The notes below the pieces were generated by a model. That model saw nothing but the letters and a program-made list of their open reading frames with translations. It was not told where the DNA came from and made no database searches. A DNA stretch of 64,000 nucleotides from Desulfoglaeba alkanexedens ALDC (GTDB lineage Bacteria; Desulfobacterota; Syntrophobacteria; Syntrophobacterales; DSM-9756), in contig NZ_CP040098.1 in the NCBI RefSeq assembly GCF_005377625.1, positions 248,001 to 312,000 of the forward strand. The letters run 5' to 3'. Numbering within the stretch: position 1 is the stretch's first letter; each line of letters opens with the position of its first letter. The position numbers and the translations under genes are program-made. This document shows, in pieces, positions 8,457 to 16,249 of this stretch.

Positions 8457-9824
8457 ATGATTCCCAAAGAGATTCTCGACAAGATCGACAGCAACCGGAA
8501 GCGTTACGTGGACGAATTGGCCGGCTTTCTCGCCATTCCCAGCGTCAGCACCTATTCCCACCATCGAGCGGACGTACGGCGGGCCGGCGAGTGGGTGCTG
8601 CACCAGGTGAAACGCCTGGGCTTTCAAGGCGGGCTTTTCGAAACGGGCGGACATCCCGTGGTTTTCGCCCAGCGCTGCCCTCATCCGGACCGCCCGACCC
8701 TCCTCGTTTACGGCCATTACGACGTGCAGCCCCCCGAACCGAAAGACGAGTGGGTGTCGCCGCCTTTCACACCCAGCATTCGCGATGGATACATCTACGC
8801 ACGAGGTGCCAGTGACGACAAGGGCCAGTTTTTCACCTACATCAAGGCGGTGGAAGCGGTGCTCGCCGTCGCGGGAGAACTGCCCATCAACGTGAAGATC
8901 CTCGCGGAAGGCGAAGAAGAGATCGGAAGTCCCAATCTGCCGGCATTTCTGAAAAAGCGACGTGACGATCTGAAAGCGGACGCCATGGCCGTTTCGGACG
9001 GCGCCCAGTTCGCCCGCGGCGTCCCCGCCATCACCTACGGACTGCGAGGCCTTTCCTATTTCCAGCTGGACGTCCGGGGGCCGCGTTTCGACCTGCATTC
9101 TGGAAGTTTCGGCGGCCTGGTGACCAACCCCGCCCTGGCGCTTTCCTCCATCCTCGCCAAGCTGAAGGATGAAAACGGAGCTGTGGCTCTACCGGGGTTT
9201 TACGACGACGTGGTGGAACTGGAGGAATGGGAACGGCGGGAAATGGCCTCCCTTCCCTTCGACGAAGAGGACCTGAAACGATACCTCGGCGTGAAAGAAC
9301 TGGACGGCGAAAAGGGCTACACGCCCCTCGAACGAAAAACCGCCCGTCCCACGCTCGACGTGAACGGCATCTGGGGAGGTTTCGCGGGAGAAGGGGCCAA
9401 GACCATCATTCCCGCCAGGGCCGGAGCCAAGATCAGCATGCGCCTCGTACCCAACCAGACGCCGAAACGGGTGAACGCCCTTTTCGAGGGCCACGTCCGG
9501 ACGCTGGTTCCTTCCGGCATTCGCGTGGACGTGAAGGAACTTCACGGAGCGGAGCCGGTGTTGATCGCGAGGGATTTAAAAGAAATTCAAGCGGCTTCGC
9601 GGGCCATCCAGGTGGGGTTCGGCAAAACGCCGGTCTTCATTCGAGAAGGCGGGTCCATACCTGTCATCAACATCTTCAAGGAGCGACTCGGGCTGGAAGC
9701 CATCCTGATGATGGGATGGGGAAGCCCCGACGACGGCGCCCATTCCCCCAACGAACGCTTTCACTTGGAGGACTTTCACCGGGGCATCCGCGCCGCCGCG
9801 GCCCTGCTTTACGAACTACTCTGA
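8457..9824 (+). CDS. M20 family dipeptidase/carboxypeptidase-like metallohydrolase
   Basis: 455 residues. Dinuclear zinc ligands of family M20 are visible: LVYGHYDVQPP (His/Asp), YARGASDDKGQ (bridging Asp), EGEEEIGS (catalytic Glu pair), VSDGAQFARG (Asp) and the C-terminal GSPDDGAHSPNE (His). The lid/dimerisation domain lies between. It most resembles the cytosolic nonspecific dipeptidase subgroup. The ATG at 8457 follows CAGGAG; the longer upstream reading frame lacks a ribosome site. The exact peptide substrate cannot be told. Confidence 0.9.
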   Translation: MIPKEILDKIDSNRKRYVDELAGFLAIPSVSTYSHHRADVRRAGEWVLHQVKRLGFQGGLFETGGHPVVFAQRCPHPDRPTLLVYGHYDVQPPEPKDEWVSPPFTPSIRDGYIYARGASDDKGQFFTYIKAVEAVLAVAGELPINVKILAEGEEEIGSPNLPAFLKKRRDDLKADAMAVSDGAQFARGVPAITYGLRGLSYFQLDVRGPRFDLHSGSFGGLVTNPALALSSILAKLKDENGAVALPGFYDDVVELEEWERREMASLPFDEEDLKRYLGVKELDGEKGYTPLERKTARPTLDVNGIWGGFAGEGAKTIIPARAGAKISMRLVPNQTPKRVNALFEGHVRTLVPSGIRVDVKELHGAEPVLIARDLKEIQAASRAIQVGFGKTPVFIREGGSIPVINIFKERLGLEAILMMGWGSPDDGAHSPNERFHLEDFHRGIRAAAALLYELL

Positions 9825-9957
9825 ACAATGAACAAAGGTTTCGCGAGCCGTCCGGGCCCGGCTCGTGAAACCCTCGGAAATCTCACCTCTGAGCCACCAC
9901 CCGGGCTGCACTTCACCCGCCGAAGACGCGCCGCCCGCATCCAAACCGCCCGGCGCT

Positions 9958-10251
9958 TCAATGCCACTCGCCTTCGTAAATGCTCGGGAACGCGTCCCCG
10001 CTCACCGACGCTCGGATCTCTTCCAGAAGCTGATTGGTCGCTTCCTCGATCCGATGAATGTCCTTTGCGTCCACCGAATCTTCGTTCACGTGGCGGAGCG
10101 ATTCCTTCAAGCGCTCGAACTGCTGGATGATTTCCGGCTTGATCGCCCCTTCACCCAGCTTGCGGTTGAGTTCCAGAACCGTGCTCACACAACTTTCCAC
10201 CCGCGCCCGAAAATGACCCGTCGGCTCCGATCGGCTGGAACGCCTGAACAA
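9958..10251 (-). CDS. Small hypothetical protein, third gene of Ntn-hydrolase operon
   Basis: About 97 residues from a TTG start, mostly helical and charged (for example QQFERLKESLRHVNEDS and IEEATNQLLEEIRA). I do not recognise a family. A CTG at 10275 is an alternative start: it overlaps the stop of the upstream gene as CTGA, has a GGGGGG run just before it, and would give MIKKSLGSLF at the N-terminus. That tight junction supports translational coupling to the pseudoreceiver gene. Confidence 0.55.
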   Translation of the reverse strand: MFRRSSRSEPTGHFRARVESCVSTVLELNRKLGEGAIKPEIIQQFERLKESLRHVNEDSVDAKDIHRIEEATNQLLEEIRASVSGDAFPSIYEGEWH

Positions 10252-10271
10252 GGAACCCAGCGACTTCTTGA

Positions 10272-10928
10272 TCAGAGATCCCCCCTTTTCTCCATTTCAT
10301 CCCGAAAGACCTTGTAGAACTCCTGGTGTTCCCGGAGGGTCCGTTGGACGACGACCCGCAACGTGTCCAGGTCCCCCGGATGCACCACCAGATCCGCCTG
10401 CAGCCGAAACCCTTCCATGGCATCCATGGTCTTGGCCCGTCCACTCAACACGCACAGCACCGTCCGGCGGCGAACCGACATGGGAATGGTTCGAAAATGG
10501 TCGAGCACGCTGCGGTTCGGCGAATCCTCGAGGTCCGCTTCTCCAACCACCACCACGTCGAAGGTGTTCCGCCGCAGGCGACCCAACGCCCGCTTGGGCG
10601 TGTGGGCCACGCTGACGAAGCAGTTGAGCTCCTTCAGCGCCTGTTCCACCCGGGCGGCGTGTCCCGGGTCCGCAGAGCACACCAAAGCCGTCGGGACGCC
10701 TTCATCCACCAGTTCCAGGGGCGTCCAATCTTCGTCACTGTCGGCTTCCAGCCATGCCGGCCGCCCCGCCTCGATGGAAGAACCCTCCTTGGAGGCCGCG
10801 TCGTCTTCCACCGCGACCTGCATGGGAGTCTGGCACTTGGGACACGCCAGCCGCACCGACTTTCCCTTGGGAAGCTTTTCTTCGGGCACGGAAAACACCG
10901 TGCCGCATCCCGAACACGTGAGCTTCAA
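10272..10928 (-). CDS. Zinc-ribbon plus degenerate receiver-domain protein
   Basis: 218 residues. The N-terminal zinc ribbon (CxxC at 5-8 and 29-32, MJ0042/zinc_ribbon_5 type) is followed by an acidic linker (41-75) and a CheY-like fold from about residue 78. The receiver seems inactive: the usual phosphorylated Asp after the third strand is Gly (FDVVVVGE, about 129), and the Lys of the KP motif is His (VVHP, about 183). TTG at 10928 was chosen because GGGGAGG precedes it and the zinc ribbon begins there; the longer frame upstream is low-complexity. A protein-protein regulatory role is inferred. Confidence 0.65.
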   Translation of the reverse strand: MKLTCSGCGTVFSVPEEKLPKGKSVRLACPKCQTPMQVAVEDDAASKEGSSIEAGRPAWLEADSDEDWTPLELVDEGVPTALVCSADPGHAARVEQALKELNCFVSVAHTPKRALGRLRRNTFDVVVVGEADLEDSPNRSVLDHFRTIPMSVRRRTVLCVLSGRAKTMDAMEGFRLQADLVVHPGDLDTLRVVVQRTLREHQEFYKVFRDEMEKRGDL

Positions 10929-11032
10929 ACCAAACCTCCCCGCCTTCCGGCCCCCTCCACCACCGGCGGTCGCCGCCGGGCCGGTGTTCGATACGCGCGC
11001 CGGGCCTTCCCGACCCTGTTCCCACGATGCCT

Positions 11033-11662
11033 CTACCCGCCGAGCCGGGAAAGCCCGTCTTTTGTGATTTTCGCATAATAAAACGGCGGTCCCACATCTT
11101 CCTTGTACCAGGTGAGCGATTCCATGTTCTCCTTCACCTGGGCGAACACCTCGTCCAGCGGCGCCCCCCTCTGGCACATCTTGTTTAATCGGTACTCCAG
11201 GGACATGCGGCGCGGAACAGTGTAGGCGTGGGCGATTTCATCGCCGTCCAGCTGCGGGAGTTTTTTCTTGGTCCAGATGAGGTAGAGCCGGAAGGGCTTC
11301 CGGTCGTCCTTGGCCGTATGCCCGGCCAGGATGAAATGCACGTGGTGAACCGGGTCGAGGGGAAGCCGTTCGCATTTTTCCCTCATGAAACGGTCGTATT
11401 GAGAACCCAGAAAAGGCAGTCCGGCCGAGTAGATGTCGTCCACATGGATCAGCCCTTCCTCGCGGACAAACGATGCGAAAGCCCGACACATGTCGACTCC
11501 ATCGGCCGCTCCACCCGCCAGGATCGCCGCATGGGACCCCAGAGGCACCAGGCGCTCCACCTGGTAGTGCAACACGCTGCCGTCCGCATCGAAATCGATC
11601 GCCTTGCCGTCGGCGGCGACCACGATCCCTTCTGCCGTCTGGCATGCAAAGAGCTGCGACAT
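11033..11662 (-). CDS. Proteasome-like Ntn-hydrolase family protein
   Basis: 209 residues. The beginning MSQLFACQTAEGIVVAADG and the strand pattern that follows resemble the N-terminal fold of proteasome beta/Ntn hydrolases, where a strand like GIVVAADG follows the catalytic nucleophile. No clear N-terminal Thr, Ser or Cys is exposed; a Cys at residue 7 is the nearest candidate after processing. It is the likely first gene of a three-gene minus-strand operon with the zinc-ribbon/pseudoreceiver protein. Function unknown. Confidence 0.6.
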   Translation of the reverse strand: MSQLFACQTAEGIVVAADGKAIDFDADGSVLHYQVERLVPLGSHAAILAGGAADGVDMCRAFASFVREEGLIHVDDIYSAGLPFLGSQYDRFMREKCERLPLDPVHHVHFILAGHTAKDDRKPFRLYLIWTKKKLPQLDGDEIAHAYTVPRRMSLEYRLNKMCQRGAPLDEVFAQVKENMESLTWYKEDVGPPFYYAKITKDGLSRLGG

Positions 11663-12363
11663 GATGGAGGTACCTCCGTGTTGCGGGCAGCCGGCGAAAC
11701 CGATCCCACCCGTTCCCGTGCCGTCACACTCCTGAAATCCTCGTCCTTTCCGTCAATAAATACAAATTCGGCGGGTTGAGCAAGTCAAAAGCTCTTCAGA
11801 AGCTCCCAGCAATGGTGGAGGCCGATGCTCATGCCCAGGCCGTCCGCGGGGTCCCTCGGCAGGTCGAGGTCGCGAACAATATCCAGCCTGTTGGCCAGGG
11901 TATCCACCTTATTGCCAAGCTCCAGGATCCACCTTGTTCCCAAGCTCCAGCTTGGGAACACAACGGTGCAGAAGCTCCAGCTTCGATTTCATCGCGGCGG
12001 GGGCACCGCTCCTACAAGGGGCTATCCACCTTATGGTTTACCTCTAGACCCTTAGAAGTCAATGACACCTAACGAATAAGGATAGATCGTGAGAGCGAAG
12101 CGAACCACGCTCTTATCCTGTAGTTCGAAAGGCCGCCTCCGGTGGCCTGAAGAACAGGCGCTGGAGCGAAGCTCAGCTCGCCCCGTTCGCGGCGCGCCGG
12201 AGGCGTGCCGCGAACGACAAACTAAGCCGGAGCAGCGCCCCTGGCGCTGCGATCGGCTTGAGCGACTGGTTCGCATTTTAGTCTGCTACCCATCGATACT
12301 CAAAATCACCTGTTTCTAAACCCAAAGCATCCTGGATGCGATTGTTAGCTTCCAATCCTAACT
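11663..12363. other. Gene-free boundary of the accessory island, with repeats
   Basis: No convincing protein gene. It holds an inverted repeat (GTTCCCAAGCTCCAGCTTGG and onward, near 11935-11960) of a kind seen again near 49945, a fragment of the REP-like unit (near 12005-12020), a 63-bp attC-like site (12067-12129) and further palindromic DNA up to about 12275. Composition shifts from GC-rich core to AT-richer island here. Confidence 0.6.
12067..12129 (-). repeat. attC-like site 1
   Basis: Read on the minus strand, the site ends in GTTAGGT, a perfect match to the attC R' core GTTRRRY. It begins with TTCGAAC, which keeps the AAC of the R'' core. Between them GGATA/TATCC and GCGTG/CACG pair with bulges around a short loop, as in attC folded-strand recombination sites. 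The 63-bp length is normal. Orientation agrees with the other four sites in the island. Confidence 0.5.
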
Positions 12364-14763
12364 TTAGAACAGAATCCGCAGGCCACCGCCTAGTCCGTAA
12401 TCGGAGTTCCATTGAACCACGAAAGATAATCGCTTGTGCACCAGGTAGGACACACCTGCGCTTCCTTCCCATTTATCATGGGTGTCGTATTGGGCTTCGC
12501 CCAACAGAGCGAGACGCGGCGTCAATTCTAAGGATTTTCCCAAGTTGAACCTCGCACCGCCGTCGGTATCAATCCACACCCTAGATTCCAAGTTGAGCGG
12601 CAGCAGATAGCGAAATCCAAACACACCTCGAGTATCGTCGAGATCATCCCCTTCACCCAATAGGTCAGCACCAGCGAGGATAGTGAAAAACCGGTTGATA
12701 TAGCGATCGTAGGTGAAGATCCCTTCCCACTCGGTGTCGTCCACCTCCCGCCACCCCGCTTCCCACCCTGCGGTCAGGATGTTGCGAGTGTTAGAAAGCA
12801 TCAGAAAGCCCTCAGTCATGTTACTGAGGGCATTAGCCTGGCCCCAATAATACCAGGAATCCTTGTAGAGGTTAGGCCGGACTGCCGCTAGTTGTGGGTC
12901 GAGCGTAAAGCCCTCATAGTTCACGACTCGGGCCATCCCGCTCTCCATGTGGTAGAGCAAGTGACAGTGGAAGAACCAATCGCCGGACTCGTTGGCGTCG
13001 AATTCGATGACGGTCGTTGACATGGGGGCGACGTTGACGGTGTGTTTGAGTGGGGCGTAGTCGCCCTGGCCGTTGATGACTCGGAAGAAGTGGCCGTGCA
13101 AATGCATCGGGTGGTGCATCATGGTGCGATTGATCATGATAAAGCGTGCGACCTCGCCCTCGCGGATGCGGATCGAATCGCTCTCTGAGAGAGGCTTATT
13201 GTTGAGGAACCAGACATAGCGTTGCATGTCTCCGTCAAGAGTGAGGCGGATTTCCCGGACGGGTTTGTCCTTGGAAAAAGCAGTAGGCCTGGTGGCCCGC
13301 AGTTTGGCGTAGGGTGGCCATGGGCGGCTCGGGTCCATGCCATCAACGGCGAGGTTTTTGGATGCAGACACATCAGCAGCGAGTAAGCGAAAATCGGTGC
13401 CATAGTGTTTGCCGATCCTTGAGGTCTGAGGAGATATCGGCATAGAATGGCCGCCGTGTTCCATACCTTGGGCGGGGGAGGTGTGGTGCTCCATCGGCAT
13501 ACTGGCATCGTGTGATGTACCCCCAGTGCCTGCACTCGATGTGTGATCCATACTGCCCATTTTCACTTTGGAAGGGTCTGCGCCATGGTCCATGCTTTCC
13601 ATGCTGCTCATACTGCCCATATCCATCGAGCCCATGCCCATCATTCCGGGCTGATCGAATTTGCCGGCTTCAATCTCACGATCGGACATGCCCATGGTGC
13701 CAGCGGGGGTGAGGGAGAAGATCTGTTTCAGGCTGATATCACCCATGGTGTGATAGAGGTTTGGTCTAGGCACATCCTGGGCACGGTGGTGTTCGCCGGA
13801 ACCTATCCAGGCCGACGCGTAGCCCGAGCCGTCGTGGGCAGTGGCTCGGAATTCGTAGGCCCCGGACGCGGGGACTCGGACGAGCACATCATAGGTTTCA
13901 GCGACGCCAATGAGAAAGCGATTTTCTTTGAGCGGTTCCACGTCAAGGCCGTCCGCAGCGACGATGGTCATCGGGCCACCGGCGAATTCAAGGTGGAAAT
14001 AGGTGGTGGCAGAGCCGTCAATAATACGCAGCCGGATGATTTCATTTGGCTCCGCATGGAGGGTTGATTCAGGCTCGCCGTTGGCGAGGAAGCGGTCGTA
14101 GGCCACGTCAGCGATGTCCATGGCCGGCATGCGTTGGAGCTCTCGCTTGAAGTAGTCGCCGAGCATTCCGAGGCGGGCGGCACCGAGGATGCTCTGGGAA
14201 CTGCCCTTTTCGAGGGCATACCATTCACTACCTCGCTTGAGTGTTCGAATCACTTCGTGCGGATCCTCGTCGGTCCAGTCGGAGAGCAAAACAACATAGT
14301 CACGGTCGGGCTTCGGGCTGTTCTGGCGCGGCTCTATGACGATGGCACCGTAAACCCCGCTTTGCTCCTGCAGGCTGGTGTGGGAGTGATACCAGTAGGT
14401 TCCGTTCTGGCGAATGGGAAATTCATAGGTAAAGGTTGTTCCGGGCCTGATCGGAGGATAGGTAACATACGGGACACCGTCCATATGGTTCGGGACGAGC
14501 AAACCGTGCCAATGGATGGAGGTTTCCACGCTCATCTTGTTGTGGACGTGGATTCGGGCGATGTCTCCCTCTTTGAAATGCAAGGTTGGACCCGGAATAG
14601 CACCGTTTATGGTCATACCATATACAGGCTTTCCGGTGATGTTGACCTCCTGCTGGACGATCGTGAGTTGGTATTCGACGCTTGATGCTTTGGCGGGTGT
14701 ACAGGTGAAGAGGATAGCAAAAGTCAGACAAACAATTTTGATGTTTCTTACCAGCCACATCAT
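12364..14763 (-). CDS. copA: Multicopper oxidase CopA fused to CopB-like domain
   Basis: 799 residues: signal peptide (about 1-27), a CopA/PcoA-type three-cupredoxin multicopper oxidase (about 28-625), then a C-terminal domain (about 630-799). Copper ligands are complete: HWHG (84), WYHSH (124), HPMHLHGHFF (551) and HCHLLYHMESGM (599). A Met/His-rich segment at 355-440 should bind Cu(I). The C-terminal part has amphipathic strands and motifs such as NILTAGWEAG, FTYDRYINRFF and GVFGFRYLLPL, and ends in a terminal Phe, as in outer-membrane CopB/PcoB, which is normally a separate gene. Periplasmic copper oxidation and tolerance is inferred. It lies in the AT-richer island, downstream of a small membrane protein. 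Confidence 0.9.
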   Translation of the reverse strand: MMWLVRNIKIVCLTFAILFTCTPAKASSVEYQLTIVQQEVNITGKPVYGMTINGAIPGPTLHFKEGDIARIHVHNKMSVETSIHWHGLLVPNHMDGVPYVTYPPIRPGTTFTYEFPIRQNGTYWYHSHTSLQEQSGVYGAIVIEPRQNSPKPDRDYVVLLSDWTDEDPHEVIRTLKRGSEWYALEKGSSQSILGAARLGMLGDYFKRELQRMPAMDIADVAYDRFLANGEPESTLHAEPNEIIRLRIIDGSATTYFHLEFAGGPMTIVAADGLDVEPLKENRFLIGVAETYDVLVRVPASGAYEFRATAHDGSGYASAWIGSGEHHRAQDVPRPNLYHTMGDISLKQIFSLTPAGTMGMSDREIEAGKFDQPGMMGMGSMDMGSMSSMESMDHGADPSKVKMGSMDHTSSAGTGGTSHDASMPMEHHTSPAQGMEHGGHSMPISPQTSRIGKHYGTDFRLLAADVSASKNLAVDGMDPSRPWPPYAKLRATRPTAFSKDKPVREIRLTLDGDMQRYVWFLNNKPLSESDSIRIREGEVARFIMINRTMMHHPMHLHGHFFRVINGQGDYAPLKHTVNVAPMSTTVIEFDANESGDWFFHCHLLYHMESGMARVVNYEGFTLDPQLAAVRPNLYKDSWYYWGQANALSNMTEGFLMLSNTRNILTAGWEAGWREVDDTEWEGIFTYDRYINRFFTILAGADLLGEGDDLDDTRGVFGFRYLLPLNLESRVWIDTDGGARFNLGKSLELTPRLALLGEAQYDTHDKWEGSAGVSYLVHKRLSFVVQWNSDYGLGGGLRILF

Positions 14764-14823
14764 GTCGAGCCCCTTTTTTGGCTAAGCCAGGATTGAAAGG
14801 ACCTTTCAGGCTCGTCTCAATCC

Positions 14824-15168
14824 TTATCTGTTAGACATTCTTCTCTTTCTCTTGTGGGCCAATGCACAGATTCGTGCACCAGAAAGAACCATGAAGAGCG
14901 CACCCAGACCTAATGTAACCCTGAGGGCCCGCACGAGGTGTCCGCCGTGATGGTGAATGATCTGAAGTGCATTGTCAGTTGAGTTTGGCTCGCCAGTATC
15001 GTGGTTGGAATCTCTGACATCGTGTGCGGAAATTTCGGCGTCAACATAGTGTCCATGCCCTAGAAATTCATCGAACGCGATTATGGTTCCGGTGCCGATC
15101 TGGACGAGAAGAAAGATCGACAATATGACACCCACTGTGGCGTCAACTCTGCGAACAGGTAGTGTCAA
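14824..15168 (-). CDS. Small membrane protein upstream of copA
   Basis: Up to 114 residues with two hydrophobic segments (about 10-32 and 85-105) separated by an acidic, His-rich loop (IIHHHGGH at about 70-77). It probably belongs to the same transcript as copA, 60 bp downstream, so a copper-related role is plausible but unproven. The TTG start lies inside sequence resembling an IS256-type end, so the native N-terminus may have been replaced or may begin later, near VGVILSIFLL. Confidence 0.45.
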   Translation of the reverse strand: MTLPVRRVDATVGVILSIFLLVQIGTGTIIAFDEFLGHGHYVDAEISAHDVRDSNHDTGEPNSTDNALQIIHHHGGHLVRALRVTLGLGALFMVLSGARICALAHKRKRRMSNR

Positions 15169-15190
15169 CCGTTTTGTGTAAATTCATAAC
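15150..15190. mobile_element. Possible IS256-type terminal sequence remnant
   Basis: The stretch GGTAGTGTCAACCGTTTTGT, continuing GTAAATTCA, resembles the inverted-repeat ends of IS256-family elements. No transposase of that family remains nearby, so this would be a solo end. It separates the toxin gene from the copper genes. The identification rests only on my recognition of the end pattern. Confidence 0.3.
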
Positions 15191-15220
15191 CCCTCCAACC
15201 GCTTCCAAAGGGGCAGATTT

Positions 15221-15571
15221 TTAGCGACTTTTCCGAGAGGATTGGACCTCCAATGGAGCTCCATCTTCAATGCAATGAATGCAAGGTGTTCCTCTGGCTG
15301 CATGCCAAACCCTTGCAATCTCAACGACACACTTTCTGCGATCCACCCTGTAGACGATCGTACATGGCTTACGAATCACCTCACGGATAGCAGGATCATT
15401 GAGTTCGGGTACGATTCGCCCCGATTCTGGGAAATCGGCTAATCTCTCTACAGTATGGAAAATGCTCTTGACGAATCGTTCAGTTGCCGAAGCACTGTTC
15501 TCCGCTATAAAGGCCGCAATGTCCTTAAGATCAAATTTTGCCGTCGGAGACCAGATTAGCCTATAAGCGAC
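15221..15571 (-). pseudogene. ParE/RelE-type toxin lacking a start codon
   Basis: The frame encodes about 116 residues typical of the ParE/RelE superfamily: AYRLIWSPTAKFDLKDIAAF, then RLADFPESGRIVPEL, IREVIRKPCTIVYRVD and EIARVWHAARGTP. It overlaps the antitoxin stop in another frame, as usual for such pairs. No ATG, GTG or TTG exists at the N-terminal end of this frame. A strong AAGGAGGAG ribosome site sits 8 nt before GTC at 15571, exactly where GTG would be expected. This is either an inactivated toxin, use of a rare start, or a base error. Confidence 0.7.
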
Positions 15572-15741
15572 TCGCTGAACTCCTCCTTGATCCGCTCGTG
15601 AGGAATACCCTTACCTTCATCGAGCTCACGAAGTGCTTTGCGCACACCAGCCACGAAATTTATCCTTTCCTGGATATCTTTCCACGTGGCCTCTTCCGGA
15701 AGTTCTTGAATAGTCCTTATGGCAAGTTCTTTTATACTCAT
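15556..15741 (-). CDS. Antitoxin of ParE/RelE-type module
   Basis: 61 residues, MSIKELAIRTIQELPEEATW onward, strongly charged and helical, like the small addiction-module antitoxins paired with RelE/ParE toxins. The ATG at 15741 follows GAGGTTTGA; an upstream in-frame TTG adds two residues. It begins 48 bp after the end of an attC-like site and precedes the toxin frame with a 16-bp overlap. Toxin-antitoxin pairs are common integron-cassette cargo. Confidence 0.7.
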   Translation of the reverse strand: MSIKELAIRTIQELPEEATWKDIQERINFVAGVRKALRELDEGKGIPHERIKEEFSESLIG

Positions 15742-15788
15742 TTTCAAACCTCATTTCTTTTTCTGTTATTGCAGCCACACACCTTCCC

Positions 15789-15966
15789 CGCTAACGCGGC
15801 GCTCACCTGCGGGGTGGACGGCAAGCCAGAGGCTTGACGGACACCACGTCAGGTGAAGCAGCCTGGTTCCGAGGCGCGCTTCGCGCGCCTCGGAACCAGG
15901 CTGCGAACGAAGTGAGCGCCGCGTTCCTCCGGACGCGCGAAGCGCGTCCGGAGGAACAAGTTATTA
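15789..15966 (-). repeat. attC-like site 2 with large internal hairpins
   Basis: On the minus strand the right end reads GTGAGCGCCGCGTTAGCG, close to the classic attC L'-R' end, and the left end contains TAATAAC. A perfect 14-bp inverted pair (AACGCGGCGCTCAC with GTGAGCGCCGCGTT) and two long near-perfect palindromes (15868-15902 and 15924-15958) lie inside. At 178 bp it is long for attC. The antitoxin gene starts shortly after it, in the cassette orientation. Confidence 0.5.
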
Positions 15967-16249
15967 GCTAAACGGCTGCTTCTGGCTAATACACAATGAA
16001 CGGGTATTAGCTATAAAAGCAAGAAACATGCCTGTCTGATATTATGTTTTTTCATCGGTGTATTTCATCTCACATTTCGCTTGTTGTACTGGCGAACTTT
16101 TTTGTTTTTCAAAAAACGGCTGAATATAAGAGTTAGTGAAAGCACAACAAAGAAAGAGCACGGCAATCGCGCCACGTCATCCCAAGCCGGGCTGGACAAC
16201 GCTTTTTCTATTTGGCATGTTGGTGTCCCAAAAGACCGGGAGGGACATC

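Noticed and set aside
11935-12020. CRISPR-like repetition of AAGCTCCAG motifs
   Set aside because: The repeats are irregular, overlapping inverted repeats without uniform spacers and no cas genes are near.
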